From Grammothele lineata (taxonomy: Eukaryota > Basidiomycota > Agaricomycetes > Polyporales > Polyporaceae): a stretch of 64,000 nucleotides of DNA. The DNA lies in contig NDFF03000317.1 of assembly GCA_002150815.3 (NCBI GenBank), forward strand, positions 1 through 64,000. The letters run 5' to 3'. This document shows positions 48,120-59,156 of this stretch, piece after piece. Position 1 is the stretch's first letter. Each line of letters begins with the position of its first letter. The notes beneath the pieces are model-generated. The model saw nothing but the letters and a program-made list of their open reading frames with translations, did no database searches and was not told the DNA's origin. A program made the translations under genes and the position numbers.

Positions 48120-49478
48120 ATGAGCGCTCCCTCGATGCCCAACGGCCCACCGATGGCCGTCGTGCTCGACTCCGGCGCACCCGAAGGTATCACAAACTAT
48201 ACTACCGTCGTTGTGGTGCACGGAATCATGTGGCGAGGAGGTGAGGTCCTTTCGTGATCTGCTGTTGAATGGGTGAGGTAATGCTCACGATCACCATTCG
48301 TAGAGGTGTTCAAGAGGCTTCTGCCTATCGCGGCGCAGCACAACGCGCGCGTTATCTCTCTCAATCGGCGGGGCTACCCCGGCTCGAAGCCGTACTCCGC
48401 TCAGGAGCTCGTGCGCCTCGAAACCCTCGCGAACACTGCGCGGCACTCGCCCAGTGCGGCTGACGACGCGCGCGAGCTCATGCGCGAACAGGCAGCAGAA
48501 CTATGCGACACGCTGGTGCACATTGTGAAACGCGATGGAATCCCACCTGCAAGTGGCGAAGGGGAGAGCGCTATGGGAGGCATCGTCCTCGTGGGCTGGT
48601 CGTACGGCTCGAGGGTCATGATGGCCTTTCTCGCGTACGCGCACACAATCGCGTCGCGCGAAGGCATCGACCTGAGCCAATATGTCCGGAGAGTCGTACT
48701 CTACGGTACCGTCCTCATGCGCCTCCGTACGTACTACGTGCTCTTCGCTGACTTCACCCCTCGCGCATTCACAGAAAGCTCCTACATGGCCCTCGGATAC
48801 CCCAACCCCCCTAACGCGCACCACCCCCTCCACGACGGCTCCGAGACCGCCTCCACCCCCGCCGCGCGCGTCGAGCGCTTCCACGCCTGGGTCACCGGAT
48901 ACTACGCGCACGCCCCAGGCTCGGAGACGGACTCGGGGCTCGCCTTCTTTGGCGCGATGAAGGACACGGATATGAGCGTAGAGGAGCGCGCGGCGTTCCG
49001 GTACGACGCGCCCGGGCTGGAGCCGAGCGGGAGCGATGACCTTATTGTCCGGGCGTGCGCAGGTGCGGGCGTGTACGCGCCCATTAGGGAGGAGGTGCTT
49101 TTTGGGCCCGCCGGTCAACCGCGCTCTGGAGAACGATTTGAGGCTCAAGAAAACTCAGAAGAAAGCGAGGAGGAACGGGCGAGGCAAGCGCGCTGGACCC
49201 GCGTCGAGCTGCGCGTCATGTGGTGCGAGCGGTCGATCTGGCCGGCAGTGTGGTGCGCGCGGTGTGTCGCCGCGGAAGTTGAGGAGGCGCGCAAGGCAGG
49301 GAAGGCGACGTGTCGACCGGTACGAGTTGTGCTTGTGCGGGACGCGAATCACTTCGTGAGTTGGTTTCCTGATATGGGCCCGGGGACGCGCGTTGACGTG
49401 TTTGCTCTGTAGGTGCATTGGGACTATCCTGACCGGACGATGCGCGCGTTCCTTGGAAACGAAGAAGATATCGCGTAA
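48120..49478 (+). CDS. Alpha/beta-hydrolase fold protein
   Basis: Three exons (48120-48240, 48304-49355, 49413-49478) give 412 residues in consistent phase. The oxyanion-side strand reads VVVVHGIMWRGG and the nucleophile elbow is GWSYGS (G-x-S-x-G). The C-terminal histidine region is RDANHFVHWDYPD, split by the last intron. A roughly 150-residue lid region lies between, including an acidic insertion (EENSEESEEE-like, about 49149-49175). Similar soluble fungal hydrolases act on esters or epoxides; nothing in the sequence fixes the substrate. No signal peptide is present, so it is probably cytosolic. It sits between the aldo/keto reductase and the tandem P450s. Confidence 0.88.
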
Positions 49479-49698
49479 TTCTCACTATGCTGAAGGATAT
49501 ACATGCACGACCCCGCGCGCGAACGCAGTGGACGATTATGGGAGCTCCCGTCTCAGCCTTCGAAGAGACGTATGCTGATGGAGAGTAATCCGTAGGCGAT
49601 TCAAGATCAGGTAGAAAATATTAGAGAAAATGACCGTGACACCAAACTGCCTTTGGGCACCGTCAGACCTTCACCTGTTAGTTCCGAGAATGAAGACA

Positions 49699-52054
49699 TC
49701 AAGCCGCCAGTGAAACCTTGAGGTGCATCTCTGGATGGGTGCTATCCGGGCTCTTCGCAGGGTATGCGATCCCGGAAAAGTTCCACACAATGGGCGCGCC
49801 GGAGCGTTCGAACTTGAAGTTGGAGAGAAGAGTGGCGAGAACGATTTCTGCAAATTGAACGTGAAGTCAATATGGCATCAAGCGGGACATACGTGGAAAC
49901 GAGAACTGACTCATTTCCAACTGTGAGAACTTGAAGCCACTGGAACGATCCGTGAGTCAAAGTCTACCAGCGCGTTTACCACGTGGGAGACGTACATGCA
50001 CGAATGACCCCCGCTGATGAACGTCATCAGGTTGGAGTAGATGCCCGGGATCCGCGCCTCGTTGACCGCGTTCGGGAGCGGTTGCAGCCAGCGTTCGGGT
50101 TTCCACTCGAGCGCGTCCTCGCCCCAGAGAGCTTTGTTCGTGTTGCATGCACGGAGGCCGCACATGAGTGTTGTACCCTTGGGAACCACAATCTCCTTGA
50201 TTATGTTCCCGTCCGTCCCCCGGATAGGCTCATGCAGCGGCAAGACAGTGTCCTCGGAGGCCCTGCATGAAGGAGAAATCATTAGGATCACATTGCGTAC
50301 TATTCCAAGATATGTGGACACTAGAAGGTACTCACTCTCGAATGTTCAACGAGACAGGCGCATAGCTGACACGACACTCATGAGCATACGCCGTAGATCC
50401 AGGAGAGGAAGGGTTGACTCACAGGCGAAGTGTCTCACGACAGACTGCATCCAAGAACGGAAGCGTCATGACCTCATCGTACGGGATCTCTTTACCGTGA
50501 AGCTCTTGCGCAGCTCGGATCTCAGCGCGTAGTTTATCCTGGACGTCTGGAAGATCGCAAAGGATATACAGCACGCGCGAGATAGAGTTAGACGTTGTGT
50601 CGACTCCCGCAACGACGAATGTACTGTGCGGGTACGTGAGCCTCCAAGTGGCTACGCGTTGGGGTATCAGATTGATGAGCCTACTCACGTCATTTGCGCC
50701 ATAAGTTCTTCCTCCGGAAGCCGGTCGTGCTCGGGCGCCATCAAGTTCGCCTTAACTGTACGAGACGCACATCAGTCATGCAAAACATTGATGTAGCGAA
50801 TGACCGTCGACTTACGAAGAACACTCATGACATCTTTGCCTTCGCCCACCATATGGAGTAGTTCTTGATCGCCCCTCGCCAGCGCAGCTTTCTTGGCTTC
50901 AAATACTGCGCGACAACCTGCGTGGGCAGCATCTGTGATGCGCTTCACGCGTTGAATTCCGGGGTGAGGTAGCATATCCAGGAGGGCGCGTCGGAAGCGC
51001 GGAGGCCCTAGACGAAGTAGGAAGGGTAGGAACACACGGAGGTGTGTCACCACAGAGATGCTCGCTCTACGTGGTCGTGCGAGGAGACATAGAGGCGTGT
51101 ATCAGGAGAACGCGTGGGTATGGTAGGAGTAAGCGGGACGTACGAGAACGCCTTGATAGACTCAGTGAACTCATCCTGCGAGTCGTCTGTGAGGGGATCA
51201 AATGAGTGTCCAAGCCCGCCCTGCCCGACGAGCTCGAGCGCAGTACGGCCCATCCACTCGAGCACATCGAGTTCTCGTGGGCCGTCCTTAACCCGGGCCT
51301 CGATCGCTGCCTTGAGCTATCACGAGAATGATATGAGCGAAGAGTATTTGAGAGTGAGGATCTCAAGTCGGGTTGCGCACCTTGTTGGTGATACCGTAGA
51401 AAACTGGCGTGAGATTGCGCATGTGCGCGCCGGAGAAGACCGGTGTGAGCATTTTGCGCTGCTTCTTGTGCGCTGCACCCTCCGTGAACAGCAGCCCGGG
51501 GCCAATGATAAGCCCTCCGAGTCTATCAATATCCAACGCAGTCAAATCATCTAATCGAACGCATCAAGAGGTAGGAACTGCCGACGTACGCTAAGGCCAG
51601 TTTGCCCTTGTAGAATTTCTCCTGGTCTTTGATGAAGATATGGTAGAGTGCCTTCGGATCATAGACATGCAACCACGCTTTCTGCGTGTGAAGACGGAAG
51701 ACGTCAGTTCCTGCACGAAGAATAGAAAAGGGAAAAATCGTTACACCAAAAAAGCCGTGTATCTTTGACACGGGGCCGTACGTCTCGATGAGCTCTTTCT
51801 GGAAGCCCCAAGCGCTGGGGCCTGATATCTGTCGCATATTTCCTACGGGCATAGTTAGCCAAACAGTTTCCAAGGTACACAAGCGGGAAATAGCCATGCA
51901 CAAATGTTCACGTACCTGACCATATGGAGCCGGAGGGTGGGCCAGGGAGAGTGGGAAAGGGGGAAGGAACGACGTAGTTGCGAATAAGGCGCCATGTCAG
52001 GTTGGCTAGCACGGCGACAGTAACGAGAAACAGAAGGTTAGCGTAGTCAAACAT
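49699..52054 (-). CDS. Cytochrome P450 (P450-2)
   Basis: This is a heme monooxygenase of roughly 540 residues in about a dozen exons, from the ATG at 52054. It has an N-terminal membrane helix, LPGPPSG hinge, WGFQKELIETYGPVSK, the I-helix VAGVDTTS, K-helix ETLR, an REA segment, WKPERW and the heme-binding FISGGHSCMG or FISGGHSCIG (the codon is split by an intron); histidine replaces the usual arginine. The exon encoding GIYSNLMTF is continuous here, whereas the P450s at 39.1 and 59.2 kb have an intron in it. It is closely similar along its whole length to P450-3, its tandem neighbour, and to P450-4. I found no frameshift or in-frame stop in the exons read. Confidence 0.92.
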
Positions 52055-53161
52055 GGTGGTCGATAGCGTTGTACGTCGTGGTCGTGAACGTCCGGGTTAT
52101 ATACGGCGGCTCCCGCGAAAGACGAGCATTCCGTTGATGTACGTAGCCTTTCGGCCAGGTGAAACCGGCTCCAGATCGCGCGTGGCCTCGGTTGGATTGA
52201 ATACAGTAACGGGGACATCAGTGGGGTATGTTATCCGGGACGATCTGTCAACGGAAGGACACCGGCACGATGCCCCGAGCAGGTAGGGAGAGTAAGTTCA
52301 ATCAGTAGAAGGATGTGTCAAAGACGCTGAGTGAGCGCCCCCACTTGTTTTCCGCGAACACGAATTGGATTTAGTCTAGTAGCGGCGGCGATGCTCTTGC
52401 TGTGCCGCACAAGTTCCAAACGTTAGTCGAACTAGGGATCACCGTCTCCGCTTATGTAAGGGCAAATCATCCCCCTACAAGACGTAGTAGCGGCTGGTAC
52501 TTGCATCCTCATACGCGCAGCATTTGGCGTCGGGCCGGTCGTTGGGCACGACGCTGGTTGAACCCGGACTCCTTTCGGCGACGGCGTCCGATGCGAACGG
52601 AGAGAAGCATGGGACAAGTGCGCAGAAGGTCCCATGCCACCCTCACCAGGTCCACACTCCCACACAATCGGTTCAAATGCCTCTAAGTCATCTTGCGTTC
52701 GGTGAGAATCAGTATTGCTGTAAGTTCGCATGAAAGAGACGCACACAGTGGCGGATCGGCGGCGGCGGTTCTGGATTTTGAGAGTGTGCATGATGATCTC
52801 GAAGTAGACCACCGTAGCACGGAGTAAGCATCGAACGGGCAACTTGAACAAGGTTTGGGGCTGGGCAATTGGGCACTGACGGTAGAAAAGTTCACTGAAT
52901 ACTACTGGCACTCGTGCTCCTGTGATTGTACTTATGTGCCACGTGGCGATTTTGTTGTGTTCAATTTATCGGGCGCTTGTCATACTGGCGGTTGCCGATG
53001 CCTTATCCCTGGTGTAGCAACACTGCGCATTTCAAGCCACGAAGCATGAACGTGCTATTAACTTCACCATCTCCGTCTCTGTACTATAAAATACAAGGGG
53101 AGATTAACAGGCTGAGTCCGACGTGCGGGTGGCGCAGTTACGCTCCTTCTCCACTTGGACC
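52055..53161. other. Intergenic region between tandem P450s
   Basis: Apart from the P450-2 TATA box there is no supported gene. Frames at 52.4-52.9 kb on both strands lack domains. Confidence 0.4.
52097..52103 (-). promoter_or_regulatory. TATA box of P450-2
   Basis: TATATAA on the minus strand begins about 50 bp before the start codon. P450-3 and P450-4 have similar elements 60-80 bp before theirs. Confidence 0.5.
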
Positions 53162-55479
53162 TCATGACGCCAAAGAAACCTTCAGACGCATCTCAGGAAT
53201 AGTACTATCGTGGCTTGTCGCGGGATAGGCCACACCAGCGAAGTTCCACACAATAGGCCCATCGGAGAGCTCGAAGTTCAAGTTGGACACGAGAGCGGCG
53301 AGTACGACCTCTGCGCAGACAACACGATTAGCGCGGTCTAAGGAGTGGAGAAGGAGCACGCGATGTGGGACTCACTCGTCTCGATCTGCGAGAACTTGAA
53401 ACCACTAAGAACGCCAATCATCGTGTCAATATCGTTTCACAGCACATGCCGCACAACAAGAGGACGCACATGCACGCATGACTCCCACCCAAGAAGGTCA
53501 TCAAGTTGGCGTATATGCCCGGGATGTGCGCTTGGTCAACGGTGCGCGGGAGCGGCGTCAGCCATCGTTCGGGCTTCCACTCGAGCGCATCGTCCCCCCA
53601 AATGGCTTTGTTCGTGTTGCATGCGCGGAGGCCGCACATGACCGTCGTTCCCTTCCGCACTACGATCTCGTGAATGAGATTCCCGTCCGTGCCGCGGATC
53701 GGTTCCTGTAGGGGCAAGACGGTGTCCTCCAGTGCCCTGTGCGTGCGATGGCAAAGAGAACACAATCAGCTCTGTGAGAGGCAGAGTTTGAGGATAATTC
53801 TGAGACTCACTCGCGAATGTTGAATGTGACAGGCGAGTAGCTATGTTGGCTTGAGTGAGTTAAGATGAACGGAATGGAGAAGAAGCGAGCTCACAGGCGA
53901 AGCGTCTCACGGCAGATAGCGTCTAAGAACGGAAGTGTCATGACCACGTCGTACGGGAGCTCCGCGCCGTGGACTCCCTGCGCCTCACGTACTTCAACGC
54001 GGAGCTTCTCCTGAACATCAGTATGGTTGCAAAGGAGGTGGAGTATGCGCGAGATGGCGTTCGATGTCGTATCGACACCTCCAATGACGAACGTCCTGCA
54101 CGCGTGCGTACACAAAGTGAGAATCGACCAGCACTGGGAGATGAAGCCCCTCAACTCACGTCATCTGCGCCATGAGCTCGTCTTCCGGGAGCCGATCTTC
54201 TTCCTTGGCCAACATGTTCGCTTTCACTACAACATCCACAGTCAGCTCGCGCCGCCAAACTCGTATACGGTACTCACGAAGGATACTCATAACATCTTTC
54301 CCCTCCCCGATCGCGTTCGCCACTTCCTCGTCCCCGCGCGCGACCGCAGCTTTCTTCGCGTCGAAGATCGCGCGGCACCCCGCGTGCGCGGCGTCCGTGA
54401 TGCGCTTGACGCGCTGCACCCCCGCGTGCGGGAACGCGTCGAGCAGCTTGCGCCGGAACCAGGCTGGGCCGAGGCGGACGAGGACGGGCAGGAAGACGCG
54501 TAGGTAGTCGACGTCGTTGACGGCGACCCTGTGTGGGAACGTACGTCTGTGTGAGGAAGGAGAGGGGCGCAAATGAGGCGGGGGGAGGGACCCACGTAAA
54601 CTCCTTGATGGATTGAGTGAAGTCGTCCTTGGAGTCGGACGTGAGCGGGTCGAACGAATGCCCGAGCCCACCTTGGCCTACGAGCTCGAGCGCCGTACGG
54701 CCCATCCACTCGAGGATGTCGAGCTCCCGCGGGCCGTCTTTGACACGGGACTCGATAGCTTCCTTAAGCTGTCACGACCGAGGGGTTAGGAACAGGATTG
54801 AAGTGTGTTCAAAGGACGAGCGCGTACCTTGTTGGTGACGCTGTGAAAGATGGGCGTGAGGTCGCGCATATGCGCGCCGGAGAAGACGGGGTTCAGCATC
54901 TTTCGCTGTTTCTTGTGCGCCGCGCCCTCGGTGTAGAGCAGACCCGGGCCGATGATGAGCCCGCTCAGCCTGAAAATGCGAGTCGAGTGAGCGATCGCCG
55001 GGAATAAAGATGTATTGGATATCAAGGAAGAGTACGCACGTCTGGGTAAGCGTCCCCTTGAAGAACTTGTCTTGGTCCTTGACAAAAATGTGGTGCAACG
55101 CCTTGGGGTCGTACACGTGCAACCACGTTGCCTGTGGATAACTCATCAACATATAGTCTGTGAGGAGGGGCACAAGAGACGTACGCCGAAGAAACCATGA
55201 ACTTTCGAGGCAGGACCGTACGTCTCCATTAGGTCCTGGTGGAAGCCCCATGCGTTGCGGTCCGTCATTTGCTTCACGTTCCCTGATTCGCATAAGCGGT
55301 CAGCGCATGGAGGGAGGGTCCAAGAACGAGGAAAGCTCACCCGCCCATGCGGAACCTGTCGGTGGACCAGGGAGGTTGGGGAATGACGACGGAAGCACAT
55401 AATTGCGGAGCAAGCGCCAAGTCAGATGCGCGAGCACAGCAACGGTCACGAGCGCAAGGAGGTTGGTCTGCTCGAGCAT
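53162..55479 (-). CDS. Cytochrome P450 (P450-3)
   Basis: This is a heme monooxygenase of roughly 540 residues starting at the ATG at 55479. Its exons follow those of P450-2 closely. Landmarks are the N-terminal membrane helix, LPGPPTG, WGFHQDLMETYGPASK, WLHVYDPKALHHI, the I-helix IGGVDTTS (glycine where P450-2 has alanine), ETLR, WKPERW and FLGGSHACMG or FLGGSHACIG around the axial cysteine. The strong similarity to P450-2, same strand and 1.1-kb spacing indicate a tandem duplication. The exons I read are intact. Confidence 0.92.
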
Positions 55480-56581
55480 GGTGGACAGCTTAGACGAGTG
55501 GTGCGGTATGGCGAGGTTCTGTGTTGACGGCCTCGCGCTTTAATTCTAGCTATATACGCCAGACTCAGTAATCGTCGTGCGTAATGTGGCCCGTCGGCCG
55601 GCGGCACGGCCGTCCGGTGGCGCGGCCGTCCGATGCGCGAAGTGCGAACAGGATAGCTATAGAATGTCGGGCGTTCGTGTACAGTGGGCGCTGTAGAGCC
55701 GTCGAGGAAGACAAGAAGGTATGTCGGCGCCCGATCGTAGCGATGTGTCAACTTTCTGAGGTTTTCTGCTCGCGAAGATGGAGAGGACTTACCACCCAGA
55801 GGGTTGAGAAGCTGCCGTGCAAGCTTGGTGTAGACTTGGCTCGGAAGCTAATTCACGTCAGGAAGATCGTGGTGAACTGTCTGCTGATAGCTCGACATCC
55901 TACTTGAGGTGCTGGATCTACTACTTTCAATCTCCCCTAACGGTGCGTCAGATCTTGACTCCCGAAGTGAAAATAGGCCGACGTACCACATAATCGCTCG
56001 AGCCGTACTCATGATAGCCTCTGGAGAACTTAGATACTCGGCCACGTCGCCTAGGATATAGATTTACACCGAGGAAGTTCGGGACATCGGGGTCGGGTGC
56101 AGATATCCAAACTCGTGTGAGGCAAAGCCGAAGATATTTTGCGCGTGGGTGTCCGAGCTCCCCATGCCGAAGCGTTATACCAAGCTGGAGATGCAGAAGC
56201 CGCGCCGCAGCTTCTTCACCGGGGCCCGAACAGTCGCTCTCGTGCCGTTCGTGCCGTTTCGAACAGCAACTTCCGGGGAAGACGTCCCTGGAAAGAAATC
56301 GACAAGTCGTCAGCCACGCATCATGAATGAGGGGCAGGACATACCTTAGAAATGCAACAGGCCGAGAGATACACAACCCCGCTGACTGGAGAAAACGTTA
56401 GGCTGTACATTCCCCGCTACAGGACCAGCGGAGCCGTACATTTGACGGACGAAGTTGAAGGAAGTTATGCGATGGAGAGCATGGAACTCGTATTTAGTAT
56501 TCGCTACTATAGTACATGAACGTAACACCGCATCGACCGAACGAGAGCAACAAGGATAAGCGACCGTGCACGTAAGACAAG
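55480..56581. other. Intergenic region
   Basis: It contains the P450-3 promoter and the 3' flank of the unrecognised gene at 56.6 kb. Short frames on both strands near 55.95-56.38 kb have plausible donors but no domain, and I could not assemble a gene from them. Confidence 0.35.
55550..55556 (-). promoter_or_regulatory. TATA-like box of P450-3
   Basis: TATATAG on the minus strand begins about 77 bp before the start codon. Confidence 0.4.
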
Positions 56582-57614
56582 TCAGGAGTCCAGATAGCGA
56601 CAATGAAAGCGAGCACCCAGGTAGTCGGTGCCAGGAACGAATTGCGTTGCGCGGCTGATCGAGATGTCGCTCAGAGACTCCAGAGCTGCAGAGACCGAGA
56701 CTACGTAACCGTAATCCAGCGTGTTGCCTGAGTATCCGCTGGGAGACGATTGGGCGACATCGGCAGACACAGAGAGCGGAGGAGCCCACGACTTGTTGCT
56801 GTCGACACGCTGCCGTATGTTGTGAGATCCAACCTCGCCGTGCTGGTAGTGAGGGGTAGGCTGTGCCAGGAATCCATCTGACGCATCTTCGAGGAAGGTT
56901 CTATCGAGATCTTGAGAGACGTTGGAGTCGATTTCTTCGTTGAGGGTAGAAACGTCGATTTGAGATACTAGTGTAGCTTCCCCTGACTCGTCTTGCGACC
57001 AAACGGGTAGGTTGTGCTGGCTATATGCGCACGAAGCGGACGCGACCGTGTCTTTGACGACGGATCCTGGCATGCCAGTGAATGTATAGATGCAAGAGGG
57101 GATCGAAGGCAGAATTTCTACTCACCATTGATGACATAGGGTGCAATTGGGAGCCTGAACTGGGCCCTGGCTCCCGCAACGATCCACTTCCAGTGGAAAA
57201 CCTGACCCTCTGAGCTGAGGCCTGTAGGATATCCAGAGGCAAAGACTCTCACTGCAATGGAGCGTTCATATAACCTTGAGAGAGCGAGAAGTTAGGATGA
57301 GACGTCGCAAGACAGCATCACCATGAAGTGCGCACCTTTCGTACCACGGATCGTCGCTCCCATCACAAAAGAAATATGCCGGCGCGACAGCATCTTTCGC
57401 CCGTATGTCCGCAATAGTTCCCCCGTTCTCGCCTAGAGGCTCGTTTCAACGACAAGGTCGCATTTTGGTTATGTTCGAAGTGGTAGAGGACTAACACCAT
57501 GCTTGTCCCACCGCCTGGGGAACGCGAGGACTGAAGCAGGCTGAGGCGCATTAGGGGAGTGGCAGTAAGAGAACGCGTATACTCACCGCTTCCGCTATAA
57601 ATTCCGGTTTGCAT
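56582..57614 (-). CDS. Unrecognised protein, intact member of a duplicated pair
   Basis: Exons 57614-57587, 57432-57336, 57274-57126 and 57066-56582 give 252 residues with consistent phase and canonical splice sites. I do not recognise the family. The N-terminal half has distinctive motifs (RAKDAVAPAYFF, CDGSDDPWYER, FASGYPTG, GQVFHWKW); the C-terminal half is polar, acidic and Ser-rich. There is no signal peptide, membrane segment or catalytic motif that I can identify. A second, broken copy of exons 1-3 lies at 62.1-62.53 kb. In both places the gene is followed at higher coordinates by a cerato-platanin sequence on the same strand, so the two were duplicated together. Confidence 0.65.
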
Positions 57615-58090
57615 GAATGAAGACGTTCGGAAAGGTAATTGAGGAGGATTATCTCGAGGGAGTGGATGAATGCTCGAGACAAGACGCGTCGCGCGCCAGA
57701 TTGCCTTGGGGGCCGACAGGGACCCCGTGGACCTCTAAGGTGTCGCGGGTCTCTTCGAGGATTGCTGGGACCCAAAAACTGCGAGCTCGATTCTTACTCA
57801 CGCCACCCTCTTAACGGAAGCCAATAAGCACACAGAGAGAATATCGCTGCGATTGCGAAGGTATGCTGTAATTAGTGCTGTCAATATCTGCTTACGCACC
57901 AGTAGCAGAGCCGCCATGCTTCCATTAGTATCTCTGTAGCCTTTGACACAGCTCCAGTATACTCCCGATACCACGACATGACCAAGTTACACTGTACTCC
58001 TGTTACCACTTCTCCTTCCAACCGCTCTAGCAAATTTGTTGATCAAAGGCAAGCCTGGGAGTTGTCAAGAGCGTGGGCGCTAAGAAGCTC
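57615..58090. other. Region between the duplicated-pair members, copy 1
   Basis: No gene is supported. Sequence at 57.67-57.76 kb (around AAGGTGTC-CGGGTCTCTTC) closely matches 62.58-62.67 kb, showing that the duplication includes this spacer. Confidence 0.55.
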
Positions 58091-58094
58091 GACT

Positions 58095-58243
58095 CGCAAT
58101 CTGTGGCCATCTGACGAGCATGCGACTGACCGGATGCTTCCACTCGAATCATCGTACGTCTCACCGTACTCCACGGCGATCACAGAAGCGGATGCTCAGA
58201 ACGCGAAGATGGTAAGGGTAAACAAAGTGAGCCCTAACTGTAT
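58095..58243 (-). pseudogene. Cerato-platanin pseudogene
   Basis: About 45 codons match the N-terminus of the intact cerato-platanin gene at 63.0-63.4 kb, including the signal-peptide region, the GETYDD segment and the SVACS cysteine. It is broken in three ways. The start codon position is ATA (58243-58241), an in-frame TGA (58198-58196) sits in the signal peptide where the intact gene has cysteine, and homology ends soon after the first conserved cysteine. Upstream flank (58244-58300) also matches that of the intact gene. It cannot encode the secreted protein. Confidence 0.8.
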
Positions 58244-58299
58244 GGTAGATCCTGTAATAGTCGGAAAGTGAGTACGCTATACGATGAGAAGGGATTTTG

Positions 58300-59095
58300 A
58301 ATGCAGCGGCGGTACTGTTGATGCGCTCCTGGACTATGGATAACCCGCATTTATACTGTGCTGCTCGGGCAGCGTCGAGCCACTATCCTTCGCGGCGAGA
58401 ACGTTATACGCCACAAGTCGTCCGATAGCAGGTACGTGGCATGCAGCTGTTTCATTCAAATAGTTCACGGGCTCACAATACTGCCTCTCCAGAATTAGTA
58501 AGAGCGTGTTACAGGGTCATCTTTACGTGGGGAGGGTGAAACACAAGGTTCAGGGTTGTTCGTGTACTAGAATACACGCGCACCTTGCTGTGAAGCTCGC
58601 GTGCACTGGGCAAGCTCCGTCGCAGACGTCGGCGCAACTCACATTCGCAGTGTTTCCTCATACCGCGTCCTTCTCGTTTCTTCAATGAGCATGAGCATGA
58701 TATCCCTGTACACCCTCAACTTGGCCATCCACCTCCAAGCCTTCGTTGTCTACCTTCCAACATCCACTTCCCGCGTTCAAGCGTCCTACCTACATCGGCG
58801 CCTCACTGCGCTCAGCAACCTTGGGTCTCATTACACCTCGTCGGCCGATCACGTTCATAGTCGTTATCTTGTCCGACAAAGCCCGACCGTCCTGTACGCC
58901 GTGAATATTACCCAGGTAGACCATCAAGAAGCGCCGTGGCTAAATTCAATCACTCTGCCTGTCTAGATGAGATTCTCATGCACGACTTCGGAGAATCCGT
59001 TACGGCTCGGCCCTTCGCAGGTCTGGAGAATAATGCGCCGTGCGCAGCTGATCCTTGTGTGCGCCGTCACTTTCTAGGTGTCTGCACGCCGCTTC
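58300..59095. other. Intergenic region upstream of P450-4
   Basis: No gene is supported. The left part (to about 58.4 kb) still shows homology to the region upstream of the intact cerato-platanin gene. A frame starting at 58.68 kb has no domain. Confidence 0.4.
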
Positions 59096-59102
59096 TATAT
59101 AA
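59096..59102 (+). promoter_or_regulatory. TATA box of P450-4
   Basis: TATATAA lies about 60 bp upstream of the ATG at 59157, as in the paralogs. Confidence 0.55.
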
Positions 59103-59156
59103 CTCACCAGGTTGAAGAAGCCTTTCACAACGTACGCATATCCTCTTCCATTCATC

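Noticed and set aside
56149..56349. Basic 66-codon plus-strand frame
   Set aside because: Opposed by minus-strand frames of similar length, with no domain and no supporting splice sites.
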